Below, in pieces: positions 8,795-17,367 of a DNA stretch of 64,000 nt. Under the pieces are notes generated by a model that was given only the letters and a program-made list of their open reading frames with translations, made no database searches and had not been told where the DNA came from. The stretch's first letter is position 1. Each line of letters starts with the position of its first letter. The stretch covers positions 358,118 through 422,117 of the forward strand of contig NZ_JANTYS010000003.1 of assembly GCF_024808255.1 (NCBI RefSeq), in the 5' to 3' direction. Position numbers and translations under genes: made by a program. This stretch comes from Mucilaginibacter dorajii. Its GTDB lineage: Bacteria > Bacteroidota > Bacteroidia > Sphingobacteriales > Sphingobacteriaceae.

Positions 8795-9020
8795 CTACTG
8801 TGTGTACACATCTTTTGAAATCGTATCATCAAACAAAAACGTTGTCATTTCGAACCCTTGAAGGGCGGGATTTTGCGGGGTAAGGGTGAGAAATCTTATA
8901 CGACAGGCTACGTTTGCTCTTCGCTTGCATAAGATTTCTCTTTCGCCCCCGTCTCATACCCCTCCTTCGCTCTATCGAAATGACATTTTTCTTTTTTTGA
9001 AAGATGTGTACACACAGTAG
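8795..9020. mobile_element. MITE-like terminal-inverted-repeat element, copy 1
   Basis: A 226-bp element with ends CTACTGTGTGTACACATCTT and its inverse. It is flanked by a perfect 10-bp direct repeat, CCGCTGGGGG (8785-8794 and 9021-9030), as expected of a target-site duplication. Removing it restores a palindrome, TTCCCCCGCTGGGGGAA. Internal inverted pairs include GTCATTTCGA/TCGAAATGAC and GAGAAATCTTAT/ATAAGATTTCTC. No transposase is encoded, so any movement would need an enzyme from elsewhere. Confidence 0.8.
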
Positions 9021-9170
9021 CCGCTGGGGGAAGAAATCCTTAGCTTAATGACATCGGGTGCCGACGCTGCAAATAAAAATGCTTCTCCGGTATTTTAAGT
9101 AAAGGTTATGTGAGGGTAATAGAGGAAGTAGTTAGTGAGATTAAAATAAGGCTATCAGCGGCAATGCATT

Positions 9171-9518
9171 TTAAGAGCCTGCTGAAACATCAGCGGGTTT
9201 TTCTTTCGCCGTGATCTTTTTCCAGATACTAAACGCGCCTAAAATGAAAATCGCGCCGATCAAAATATAAATCCAAATGGAGAGATTACGGCCGGCAATT
9301 ACCAGGTAAATATAAGGCAGACTAAAGCCCGTTGCCGCAGCTGCCAATGGCATCAGGATGGGCTTTTTTGCCCGGAAAAATTTCACGGCCCGGGCCAAAA
9401 ACGAAAGTAACAATAACTTACTGCTTAAGTAAAGTCCACCAAAAACGAAGGGGTTAACGTTATGATCCTCGCCCAGGTCAATAAGCCAGTCTTTTAATTC
9501 TATAAAGGAATCTACCAT
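9171..9518 (-). CDS. Small membrane protein, unknown function
   Basis: A 115-residue protein with three or so membrane segments (about 25-43, 54-73, 80-98) after an acidic N-terminus, and a basic tail (WKKITAKEKPADVSAGS). I do not recognise the family. It lies alone between a repeat-rich gap and a divergent toxin-antitoxin pair. Confidence 0.68.
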   Translation of the reverse strand: MVDSFIELKDWLIDLGEDHNVNPFVFGGLYLSSKLLLLSFLARAVKFFRAKKPILMPLAAAATGFSLPYIYLVIAGRNLSIWIYILIGAIFILGAFSIWKKITAKEKPADVSAGS

Positions 9519-9701
9519 TAAACTAAAGGTATAAATAATTGGGAAATAAGAGGAATGTAATTATTTGTGTGGACGGTAATTATTTGAAGAAGGCAACAAA
9601 TTAAAGATGATACCGGCAATACCAGCATCATAAACCAAATGAAAATTCAGTATAAGAAAAAATATTCCGTAAATTTGTTTTACATCGATAGAGAGGATTT
9701 T

Positions 9702-9911
9702 ATGAGCACTTTAAAATATCCATTAAATAACGCCCAGGTAGAGTTGATGAAACTATTTGGAACCAATTTATCTGATAGTGATCTTGCAGACTTGAAGAAT
9801 TTGTTGGCCCGGTTTTTTGCCGATAAGGCAATTAAAGCTGCCGATAGCATTTGGGATGAAAGAAAGCTAACTGATCACGATATGGATAAATTGTTGAATG
9901 AGCAACGGTAA
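9702..9911 (+). CDS. Small antitoxin-like protein upstream of a PIN toxin
   Basis: A 69-residue protein beginning MSTLKYPLNNAQVELMKLF; ATG at 9702 has GAGAGG just upstream and removes an odd basic extension starting at 9639. It is mostly helical (DLKNLLARFFADKAIKAADSIWDERKLTDHDMDKLLNEQR), typical of the short partner that precedes COG1569 PIN toxins in Bacteroidota. Its last 14 bases overlap the toxin start. The antitoxin role rests on position and size rather than on a recognised fold. Confidence 0.75.
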   Translation: MSTLKYPLNNAQVELMKLFGTNLSDSDLADLKNLLARFFADKAIKAADSIWDERKLTDHDMDKLLNEQR

Positions 9912-10332
9912 AAAGCTAACCATTGTTCTCGATACAAATATTCTGCTTGTATCTGTTTCAAGTCGTTCAAAATATCATTGGCTTTACCAGGCTCTTCTTA
10001 ATGATAATTATAAGATTGCAATTACAGCCGATATTCTTTTAGAATATGAGGAAAAGATAGGCACACATTGGAATGGCGAAGTGGCCCTTAACGTGATCAG
10101 ATCAATCACCGAACTTACAAATGCGTTTTTTACCCCTATCTATTATAATCTCAATTTAATTACCGACAAAGACGATAATAAGTTTGTGGATTGCGCTTTT
10201 GCTGCCAATGCCGACTATATAGTTACTCACGATCATCATTTTAACATCCTTAAAACAATTCCTTTTCCTCGTATCCCACTAATTGATATTCATCAATTTC
10301 AATTGCTATTGCAATCCCAGGGAATTATTTAA
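9898..10332 (+). CDS. PIN-domain toxin (COG1569 type)
   Basis: A 144-residue PIN ribonuclease candidate. Acidic centre: D12 in IVLDTNILLVS, E49 in ILLEYEE, D98 in KFVDCAFAANADYIVTHD and D112 in the same stretch. The final IVTHDHHFNIL motif is characteristic of COG1569 proteins. It is coupled to the small gene upstream. It is the second PIN toxin pair within 3 kb but a different subfamily from the DUF3368 protein, so the two arose independently. Confidence 0.87.
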   Translation: MSNGKKLTIVLDTNILLVSVSSRSKYHWLYQALLNDNYKIAITADILLEYEEKIGTHWNGEVALNVIRSITELTNAFFTPIYYNLNLITDKDDNKFVDCAFAANADYIVTHDHHFNILKTIPFPRIPLIDIHQFQLLLQSQGII

Positions 10333-10465
10333 TTAAAAATCCAAAAGTTCCCCTGCGGTCAATATCCAACCATCACCAGCTAAAAAATAATTAGTGTGTA
10401 AAACACAATTAATGTACATTTGAAATGTTGTAATTTAGCTATCGCCTTTTCAATTGTAACCTATT

Positions 10466-12478
10466 ATGTATAAAAAGATCTGTTTATTAGCGGCTGTTTG
10501 TTGCAGCCTGTCGGCCTTTGCACAAAAGCAGCAGGACTATCCTATTCAGCCGGTTCCGTTTACCAGTGTAAAGCTTAGCGATCATTTTTGGACAAGCCGG
10601 ATAGAAACCAATCGCACGGCCACCATCCCGGCATCTTTTGCCCGTTGCGAAAGTACCGGCAGGGTTAAAAACTTCCAGATGGCCGCTACCCACACCGGTA
10701 AGTTTTGTACTACTTATCCTTTTGACGATACCGATATTTATAAAACAATCGAGGGCGCTTCTTATTCACTGGCAGTTCATCCCGATCCGCGATTGGATCA
10801 TTATATCGATTCGATGATTACCATTATAGGTAAAGCGCAGGAGCCCGATGGCTACCTGTATACTGCCCGTACTATCGATCCTATTCACCCGCAAGCCTGG
10901 GCCGGGCCCGAGCGCTGGGTTAACGAGCAGAATATGAGCCATGAGCTGTACAACTGCGGCCATATGTATGAAGCTGCAGCGGCGCATTTTATGGCAACCG
11001 GTAAACGCAACTTCCTGAATATCGCCCTGAAAAATGCCGACCTGCTGGTACGCACCTTTGGCCCCGGTAAACGCACTGTGGCGCCAGGGCACGAAATTGT
11101 GGAAATGGGCCTGGTGCGCCTGTACCGCATTAGCGGCAAAAAAGAATATCTTGATCTGGCCAAATTTTTTATAGATGCCCGCGGCCATAAAGAGTACAAT
11201 ACCAAAAGTAAAAACCCATTCGAAAACGGCGTTTACTGGCAGGATAATACCCCGGTAATCAACCAGGATGAAGCCGAAGGCCATGCCGTAAGGGCGATGT
11301 ACCTGTATTCGGGCATGACGGATGTTGCGGCACTTACCGGCGATAAGGAATACATTGCCGCTATTGATAAGATCTGGGATAACATGGTTACCAAAAAGAT
11401 CTACGTGCAAGGCAGTATTGGTGCCGTTGGCGATGGCGAACGTTTCGGTGGCAATTACGAGTTACCAAACACCACAGCCTATAACGAAACCTGCGCCGCC
11501 ATTGGCAATGTGTTTTGGAACCAAAGGATGTTCCTGCTGCATGGCGACGCTAAATACATCGACGTGCTGGAGAAAACGCTTTATAATGGCCTCATCTCGG
11601 GCGTTGGATTGGATGGTAAATCTTTTTTTTATACCAACGCCATGCAGATCCGCGATAGCTTTACGCATCCCGATATTGAGCGCGAGCGCTCGGGTTGGTT
11701 TACCTGTTCATGTTGCCCCACAAACATTGCAAGACTAATTCCTTCTATCCCCGGTTATATGTACGCGCAAAACGGTAAGGATGTCTATGTGAACCTGTTT
11801 ATCAGCGGATCGGCTAATTTAAAAGTGGCCAACAAAGCCTTAAAGATCACCCAGCAAAATAATTATCCATGGGATGGTGGCCTGGTATTTAATGTTGATC
11901 CTGCATCGGCGATGGATATGAACCTGAAGGTCAGGATCCCGGGCTGGGCACAGGATAAGGCCATCCCGTCTGACCTGTACAGCTACGAAAAATCATCGGC
12001 ACAAAAAATTGAAATTAAGGTTAACGGCAAACCGGTTGAATACCAAATGGAGCATGGTTACGCGGTGATCAGCAAAAAATGGAAAAAAGGTGATAAGGTG
12101 GAGCTTACCCTGCCAATGGATGTACAACGTGTAATAGCCAACGAAAAACTGGCCGACGATAACGGCAAAATAGCTATTCAACGCGGTCCCATCATGTATT
12201 GCGCCGAGTGGAAAGACAATACCGGCAAACCAAGCAGTTTCATTATCTCTAAAGATGTTGTTTTTACCCCAACCTACAACGCCGACCTGCTTAACGGCGT
12301 AATGGTGCTAAAAGGCGACGTAAAAAGCGTTAACGTTGATGAAGCCGGGCAAAATATCAATACCAGCAATACTACCTTAACAGCCATTCCATACTACTCA
12401 TGGGCAAACCGCGGCAAAGGCGAAATGCAGCTTTGGTTTCCGGAGCAGGTAAAGTTTGTGGATTTGCTGAGTAAGTAG
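10466..12478 (+). CDS. GH127 beta-L-arabinofuranosidase-like glycoside hydrolase (DUF1680)
   Basis: A 670-residue secreted or periplasmic enzyme, signal peptide MYKKICLLAAVCCSLSAFAQ. GH127 enzymes remove beta-L-arabinofuranose using a zinc-bound cysteine nucleophile. The cluster is intact: E341 and C343 in AYNETCAAIGN, C416 and C417 in FTCSCCPTNIARL. The N-terminal (alpha/alpha)6 barrel is followed by beta-sandwich domains (from about residue 430). The likely substrate is arabinan, extensin or arabinogalactan side chains, but GH127-like proteins vary in specificity. It precedes the GH27 gene by 0.5 kb on the same strand, separated by repeats. Confidence 0.9.
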   Translation: MYKKICLLAAVCCSLSAFAQKQQDYPIQPVPFTSVKLSDHFWTSRIETNRTATIPASFARCESTGRVKNFQMAATHTGKFCTTYPFDDTDIYKTIEGASYSLAVHPDPRLDHYIDSMITIIGKAQEPDGYLYTARTIDPIHPQAWAGPERWVNEQNMSHELYNCGHMYEAAAAHFMATGKRNFLNIALKNADLLVRTFGPGKRTVAPGHEIVEMGLVRLYRISGKKEYLDLAKFFIDARGHKEYNTKSKNPFENGVYWQDNTPVINQDEAEGHAVRAMYLYSGMTDVAALTGDKEYIAAIDKIWDNMVTKKIYVQGSIGAVGDGERFGGNYELPNTTAYNETCAAIGNVFWNQRMFLLHGDAKYIDVLEKTLYNGLISGVGLDGKSFFYTNAMQIRDSFTHPDIERERSGWFTCSCCPTNIARLIPSIPGYMYAQNGKDVYVNLFISGSANLKVANKALKITQQNNYPWDGGLVFNVDPASAMDMNLKVRIPGWAQDKAIPSDLYSYEKSSAQKIEIKVNGKPVEYQMEHGYAVISKKWKKGDKVELTLPMDVQRVIANEKLADDNGKIAIQRGPIMYCAEWKDNTGKPSSFIISKDVVFTPTYNADLLNGVMVLKGDVKSVNVDEAGQNINTSNTTLTAIPYYSWANRGKGEMQLWFPEQVKFVDLLSK

Positions 12479-12842
12479 CCCCCTCTAAATGGCAAAGCCT
12501 TCATGAACACCAAAAAACAATTAATATGTGAATAATCTCCCCGGTAGGGGAGACTTTTTATCAATGTTTTTTAAGCCCTTCCTACCGGCTACTGTGTGTA
12601 CACATCTTTTGAAATCGTATTATTAAACAAAAACGTTGTCATTTCGAACCCTTGAAGGGCGGGATTTTGCGGGGTAAGGGTGAGAAATCTTATACGACAG
12701 ATTACGTTTGCTCTTCGCTTGCATAAGATTTCTCTTTCGCCCCCGTCTCATACCCCTCCTTCGCTCTATCGAAATGACATTTTCTTTTTTTGAAAGATCT
12801 GTACACACAGTAGCCCTACCGGGAGGGTTTGGGTGGGGCTCC
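12479..12842. repeat. Stop-codon-anchored palindromic element E2, split by an insertion
   Basis: It begins directly after the TAG of the GH127 gene (CCCCCTCTAAATGGC) and ends at GGGTTTGGGTGGGGCT. Its left 100 bases match E1 at 3339 (shared AACAC..CAATTAATATGTGAATAATC). The central hairpin is interrupted by the 225-bp TIR element at 12589-12813. Joining the two sides recreates an E1-like GC hairpin. Confidence 0.8.
12589..12813. mobile_element. MITE-like TIR element, copy 2
   Basis: A 225-bp copy nearly identical to that at 8795-9020, with the same ends and internal inverted pairs. CCTACCGG occurs on both sides (12581-12588 and 12815-12822), consistent with a target duplication of 8-9 bases. 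It sits at the tip of the E2 hairpin. An open frame crosses it, but the frame is made of repeat sequence and is not a gene. Confidence 0.82.
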
Positions 12843-12974
12843 AATAAATGTTAAACCTACATTTACATTTTGTATAATTGTTTCTATCTTTAAAAACAAT
12901 TACAAAAACCATGTAAACCAGTACTAATGCCGGGGTATCCCGCTGGTATTAGCAACATTTAAACCCAATCAACA

Positions 12975-15203
12975 ATGATCAGGAAGATCTTCACCATGTT
13001 ATTTCTTTCGGCGGGCTTTTTAAGTGCGTCGGCACAGGATGTATCTTTGAGCAAGGGCTGGAAATTTGCCGTCGGCGATTCGGCGCAATGGGCATCCCCA
13101 ACCTTTAACGACCAAAACTGGCAGGCTGCCAACCTTAATGAAACCTGGGAAAGCCAGGGCCATCCCAATTATGATGGTTTTGGCTGGTACCGCACCAAAG
13201 TGGTGATCCCATCAACATTAAAAGCTAATTCATTTTTAAAAGATAGCCTGCGCCTTAACCTGGGTAGTGTTGATGATAACGACGAGGTTTATATGAACGG
13301 TAAGCTAATAGGTAAATATGGCGGCCATGGCGGCACTATTAAAGACGGCAACTATGGTGGCCGCTCGTACACCATTGCTGCAAACAACCCCGCTATATTG
13401 TGGGATAAAGAAAACGTAATAGCCGTGCGGATATTTGATACCGGCGGTAATGGCGGCATGTACAGTACAGGGTTTGGCAGTTTGTTCAACATTACCATGG
13501 CCGATGTAATGGATCATGTAACGGTTAATACCGGTGCCGATTTTGAATATGGCGAAAACAACAGCCTCAACAAAAGCATTAAACTGTTAACCACCAATAA
13601 GTACCTGTACACCGGTAAGCTGGCATTTAAAGTAACCGACCCGGAAAATGGCACCGTACTTTACGAAAAAACCAACGATGCCAATTTCACCGGCGGCAAG
13701 CCATTTACCTATTCGTTTTCGATAGCGCGCCTGGCTAAAAAATCTTATACTATCACTTACACATTTACCGATGTAAAATCGGGTAAGTCAATAACACAAA
13801 CCGAAACTACGCCGTATGTATTAACGCCGTATCCATCAGCAAAAGTAAAGATCAATGGTGCCGATGTGTTTGGTGCAAGGCCGGGCAATCCGTTCCTGTA
13901 CCTGATCCCGGCATCTGGCAAAAGGCCGTTTGTTTATAAAGCAGATGGTTTGCCGGAAGGATTAAAGCTGGATGCCAACACAGGTGTTATAACAGGCGCT
14001 GTAGCGCAAAAAGGCGATTACCCGGTAACTTTTACCGTAAGCAATAAATTAGGCACTAAAACAAAGAAATTCACCATCAGTATTGGCGACAACATTGGCC
14101 TTACACCTGCCCTGGGCTGGAACAGCTGGAATGCCTGGGGTTTGAGTGTTAACGACGAAAAGGTGCGCATCTCCGCACGTGCTATGGCCGATAAACTGAG
14201 CCAGCATGGCTGGGCTTATATTAATATTGATGATGGATGGGAAGCAGAAAACCGCGCTGCTGATGGCAAAATTGTAGCCAACAGCAAGTTCCCGGATATG
14301 AAAGGCCTTACCGATTACGTGCATAGCCTGGGTTTACGCATGGGGATTTATTCATCGCCTGGTCCGCGTACCTGCGGTGGCTTTTTGGGCAGCTGGCAGC
14401 ATGAAGACCAGGACGCCCAAACGTACGGCGACTGGGGTATCGACTACTTAAAATACGACTGGTGTTCATACTCGGACATTGCTCCAAAACCCGACCTTGC
14501 CGCTTTAAAGAAACCTTATGAGGTAATGCGCGGCTCGTTAGATAAAGTACACCGCGATATTATGTACAGTCTTTGCCAATACGGCTGGGGAGATGTTTGG
14601 AACTGGGGTGCCCAAATTGGCGGCAACAGCTGGCGAACTACAGGCGATATTGAAGATACCTGGCAAAGTATGTCGGGCATTGGTTTCAGGCAGGGTGCTG
14701 CGGCTCCGCACGCGCAGCCTGGTCACTTTAATGACCCTGATATGTTAGTGGTTGGTAAAGTAGGATGGGGGCCAAGCCTGCATAATACCCGTTTAACTTA
14801 TGATGAGCAATACACCCACATCAGTTTGTGGAGCCTGCTATCATCGCCTTTATTGATTGGCTGCGATATGGGCCACCTGGATGAGTTTACATTGAGCCTG
14901 CTTACCAATGATGAAGTGATCGCTATTGACCAGGACGCCTTGGGTAAAGCTGCCAGCCAGTACGTTAAAAAAGATGATTACCAGGTATGGGTGAAGGATT
15001 TGAAAGATGGCGGCAAAGCCATCGGCCTGTTCAATACATCTGATAAATACCAAACCATCAGCCTTGATAAAAACGATCCGGCGATAAGCGCGTATACCAA
15101 ATTCAGGGATGTTTGGCAGCAAAAATATATCATCACCACAGGCAAAACATTAACCGCTAAAGTAGCGCCGCATGGTGTTTTGCTGGTAAGGGTTGAAAAA
15201 TAG
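12975..15203 (+). CDS. GH27 alpha-galactosidase with N-terminal sugar-binding-like and Ig-like domains
   Basis: A 742-residue secreted enzyme, signal peptide MIRKIFTMLFLSAGFLSASAQ. Residues ~22-175 form a jelly-roll like the sugar-binding domain of GH2 enzymes; ~290-370 is a putative Ig domain (GLPEGLKLDANTGVITGAV). The GH27 barrel follows (LGWNSWNAWG, NIDDGW). The nucleophile is D495 in YLKYDWCSY and the acid/base D558 in WRTTGDIED. A C-terminal beta-sandwich ends the protein. It should release terminal alpha-galactose, or possibly beta-L-arabinopyranose, which some GH27 members prefer. TATCTTTA at 12885-12892 is a weak promoter -7 match. Confidence 0.92.
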   Translation: MIRKIFTMLFLSAGFLSASAQDVSLSKGWKFAVGDSAQWASPTFNDQNWQAANLNETWESQGHPNYDGFGWYRTKVVIPSTLKANSFLKDSLRLNLGSVDDNDEVYMNGKLIGKYGGHGGTIKDGNYGGRSYTIAANNPAILWDKENVIAVRIFDTGGNGGMYSTGFGSLFNITMADVMDHVTVNTGADFEYGENNSLNKSIKLLTTNKYLYTGKLAFKVTDPENGTVLYEKTNDANFTGGKPFTYSFSIARLAKKSYTITYTFTDVKSGKSITQTETTPYVLTPYPSAKVKINGADVFGARPGNPFLYLIPASGKRPFVYKADGLPEGLKLDANTGVITGAVAQKGDYPVTFTVSNKLGTKTKKFTISIGDNIGLTPALGWNSWNAWGLSVNDEKVRISARAMADKLSQHGWAYINIDDGWEAENRAADGKIVANSKFPDMKGLTDYVHSLGLRMGIYSSPGPRTCGGFLGSWQHEDQDAQTYGDWGIDYLKYDWCSYSDIAPKPDLAALKKPYEVMRGSLDKVHRDIMYSLCQYGWGDVWNWGAQIGGNSWRTTGDIEDTWQSMSGIGFRQGAAAPHAQPGHFNDPDMLVVGKVGWGPSLHNTRLTYDEQYTHISLWSLLSSPLLIGCDMGHLDEFTLSLLTNDEVIAIDQDALGKAASQYVKKDDYQVWVKDLKDGGKAIGLFNTSDKYQTISLDKNDPAISAYTKFRDVWQQKYIITTGKTLTAKVAPHGVLLVRVEK

Positions 15204-15216
15204 ATTATCGTTTTCC

Positions 15217-15249
15217 AGACTTACGAAGTTTCAAAAACTTCGTAAGTCT
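15217..15249. terminator. Bidirectional terminator between convergent genes
   Basis: A perfect 15-bp stem, AGACTTACGAAGTTT / AAACTTCGTAAGTCT, with a three-base loop, halfway between the GH27 stop (15203) and the stop of the minus-strand gene (15266). T-richness after the stem is modest on either strand. It may also be a dispersed intergenic repeat. Confidence 0.65.
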
Positions 15250-15265
15250 TTCGATTACAGTAGTC

Positions 15266-16174
15266 CTACTTTAACGGGCTATCGTAATAATAAATAGGGG
15301 CAAATACACCTTCACTGGTGGTATAATACCCTTTGCCATCATTAGTAAATCCTATGGCTTCCCCTTGTTTCTCCATAGTATAACGCAGTTCCTGCGGTTT
15401 TTTAACCATCACATCCCAGATATGCTCGCCCGGCCTGCGTTTCCAGTAGTATACCTTCTCGTAGCTTCTTAACAAAATCTGGGTTCCGTCTTTTGATATG
15501 TCGCCGGCGGTGATCCATTTAAAGGGCTTGAAGCCCGCGAAGAACAGTCTTGAACGTTTGGTAAGGGTAACCGTATCGTTGGCCTTAAAGCCGCTTAAAG
15601 GGGCTGTATATACGGTAACAGAATCGCTGCGCTTGCTCACTATGCAAAGCATTTTTTCAATAGGGTCAATCATCAGCGTTTCCGCGTCCCTTGGGCCATC
15701 GGGATATTTAAGATGCACCGGTACAGGTACGGCATGGGTAACGGTATCTAACGACCATAATTTACTTTCGGCAAACCTGTAAACAGTGAGATATTTTCTG
15801 CTTGCATTATTATCACCTATGTCACCCAGGTAAACGTAGCTCCTGTTTTTTTGAGGCCCGGGACCTACAGCGATATCTTCACAATCTCTCACGCCTAAAC
15901 GCTCTGACTTATCGCCGGTAAAGTAAATAGTACTTTTTAATTTGCCTTCGGGAGTTATTGAAAAGAAGCGGCTGGTATCGCCGCTGTCATTATGCACGTA
16001 ATAAATATCGCGGTTGATAGATGATGCCGCGATACCCGATGTCTCGTCCATTTCCTTGCTGCTCAACGTGCCGGTAATGTCGTTTTTATCGATGAGGCGG
16101 TGCTTGGCATACGCGCCAACAAAAAGTAGCATGGTAAGGGGGATCAGGATCTTTAGCTTTTTTTGTCGGCTCAT
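15266..16174 (-). CDS. Membrane-anchored or exported propeller-like protein, unknown function
   Basis: A 302-residue protein with one N-terminal hydrophobic segment (ILIPLTMLLFVGAYA) acting as signal or anchor. The body reads as a six-bladed propeller-like fold: DETSGIAASSINRDIYYVHNDSGDTSRFFSI, VRDCEDIAVGPGPQ.RSYVYLGDIGDN, GPRDAETLMIDPIEKMLCIVSKR. The ETSGIA..HNDSG and DCEDIA repeats occur in secreted proteins of unknown function, loosely like SdiA-regulated or phytase-like propellers. No catalytic site is assigned. Confidence 0.7.
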   Translation of the reverse strand: MSRQKKLKILIPLTMLLFVGAYAKHRLIDKNDITGTLSSKEMDETSGIAASSINRDIYYVHNDSGDTSRFFSITPEGKLKSTIYFTGDKSERLGVRDCEDIAVGPGPQKNRSYVYLGDIGDNNASRKYLTVYRFAESKLWSLDTVTHAVPVPVHLKYPDGPRDAETLMIDPIEKMLCIVSKRSDSVTVYTAPLSGFKANDTVTLTKRSRLFFAGFKPFKWITAGDISKDGTQILLRSYEKVYYWKRRPGEHIWDVMVKKPQELRYTMEKQGEAIGFTNDGKGYYTTSEGVFAPIYYYDSPLK

Positions 16175-16274
16175 CTTATTGTTGCAAATAATAACGTAAA
16201 ATTATCACATTATTATGAAGTTCGCATTAATTAAATCATGTGATTAATCAATACGCAATAATACTGCCAATAAA

Positions 16275-17159
16275 TTAAGCGTGTTCTTCCTGGAGGGTTT
16301 CTTTTTCCATGGGGATGCCATTTTCCTGCGATGTACCGTACCGCTGCGGGTGGTCAAACTTCTGGAAAGGGATCTTTAACACATTTACAAATTTGCCGTT
16401 CAGGTTTTCGTCCATGTGGGTGTCTATGCCAAATACTGTTTTATCTTTCTCCAGGCTCCCGTAGGTTCCAAAAATGCGATCCCAGATACTTAATACATCG
16501 CCATAGTTGCAATCGGTATAAGGTAATTGATAATGATGATGTACGTGGTGTAAATTAGGGGTGATAAACAACAGGCTAACAATTTTATTTACCCGTGAAG
16601 GTAGTCTGAACTCGGTATGTGCTACAATATTGGAGAACGACTGAAAAGTTTGCCTTAATATCAGCACTCCAATAGCCGGGCCGCAAATAAAAACCCAAAA
16701 CATTAAAAAGGTGGTGCGGATAGCTGTTTCGCAGGGGTGCTCCCTGATGGTAGTAGATACATCTACCTTTAAATCGCTGTGGTGTACCAGGTGAAATTTC
16801 CATAAGGCCTCTACCTTATGCATGGTAACGTGGTATACATACTCGCAAAAATCCATCATCATAAACATCACTATATAATAAACCCAAAGGTTATGATGAT
16901 AGGGGATAAAATTGATTAGCCCCCAGTGGTGAACGGTAACCCAGCCACAGATTAGTACCACAAATGTGGTTAACAATAATTGTATAGGTAAAGCAGTAAA
17001 AATAAAAAGCGTATTTACAGTAGAGTGCTTCCATTTGGTTTTAATGCCATCCAATGATACTATCATTTCGGCAAACCAAAGGCTTGTGATTACACCGGCA
17101 TATAAAATTACCTGTGTGAGGTCTTCATGTTGTGAAAAAAATGAGCGAAGCTCCTGCAT
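16275..17159 (-). CDS. Sterol desaturase / fatty-acid hydroxylase superfamily membrane di-iron enzyme
   Basis: A 294-residue integral membrane protein. The histidine clusters are complete: HVTMH (HX3H), HLVHH (HX2HH) and HHVHHH near the C-terminus, plus the typical NYGDVLSIWDRIFGTY. There are four or more membrane helices. The family hydroxylates or desaturates lipid C-H bonds (sterols, fatty acids, sphinganine C4 in the SUR2 branch). Beside the delta-4 desaturase gene a sphingolipid or long-chain base substrate is attractive, but the sequence alone does not fix it. It sits 208 bases downstream of the desaturase gene with a terminator between, so it probably has its own promoter. Confidence 0.85.
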   Translation of the reverse strand: MQELRSFFSQHEDLTQVILYAGVITSLWFAEMIVSLDGIKTKWKHSTVNTLFIFTALPIQLLLTTFVVLICGWVTVHHWGLINFIPYHHNLWVYYIVMFMMMDFCEYVYHVTMHKVEALWKFHLVHHSDLKVDVSTTIREHPCETAIRTTFLMFWVFICGPAIGVLILRQTFQSFSNIVAHTEFRLPSRVNKIVSLLFITPNLHHVHHHYQLPYTDCNYGDVLSIWDRIFGTYGSLEKDKTVFGIDTHMDENLNGKFVNVLKIPFQKFDHPQRYGTSQENGIPMEKETLQEEHA

Positions 17160-17316
17160 AGTTACTTATAAATAGGGAACTAAAGATAACGTTTTTGTTA
17201 CCAAATCATAAATTTCATATAAAATCTTCATTATTTTTTCATTTTTTTATGACATTTTTATGATATTTTATTTAAGGCCAAGATTTAGGATATTTGGAAA
17301 TAAACGGGTACCAAAC

Positions 17317-17345
17317 AAAAAAGGACCTTGAAAAGGTCCTTTTTT
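17317..17345. terminator. Strong bidirectional intrinsic terminator
   Basis: AAAAAAGGACCTT and AAGGTCCTTTTTT form a 13-bp stem with a three-base loop, giving a T-run on either strand. It lies 23 bases beyond the stop of the minus-strand desaturase gene and should end that transcript. Confidence 0.85.
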
Positions 17346-17367
17346 GTTAATATTTGTAAATTGTTAT

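Noticed and set aside
8701..8883. Plus-strand open frame in the REP/TIR region
   Set aside because: It runs through the hairpin and element end; no protein-like sequence.
10766..11410. Long minus-strand open frame (214 codons) inside the GH127 gene
   Set aside because: It is antisense to an enzyme with an intact catalytic cluster, and its translation has no family character; it arises from codon bias.
12623..12844. Minus-strand open frame across TIR element copy 2
   Set aside because: It is built entirely from repeat sequence (MITE and palindrome).
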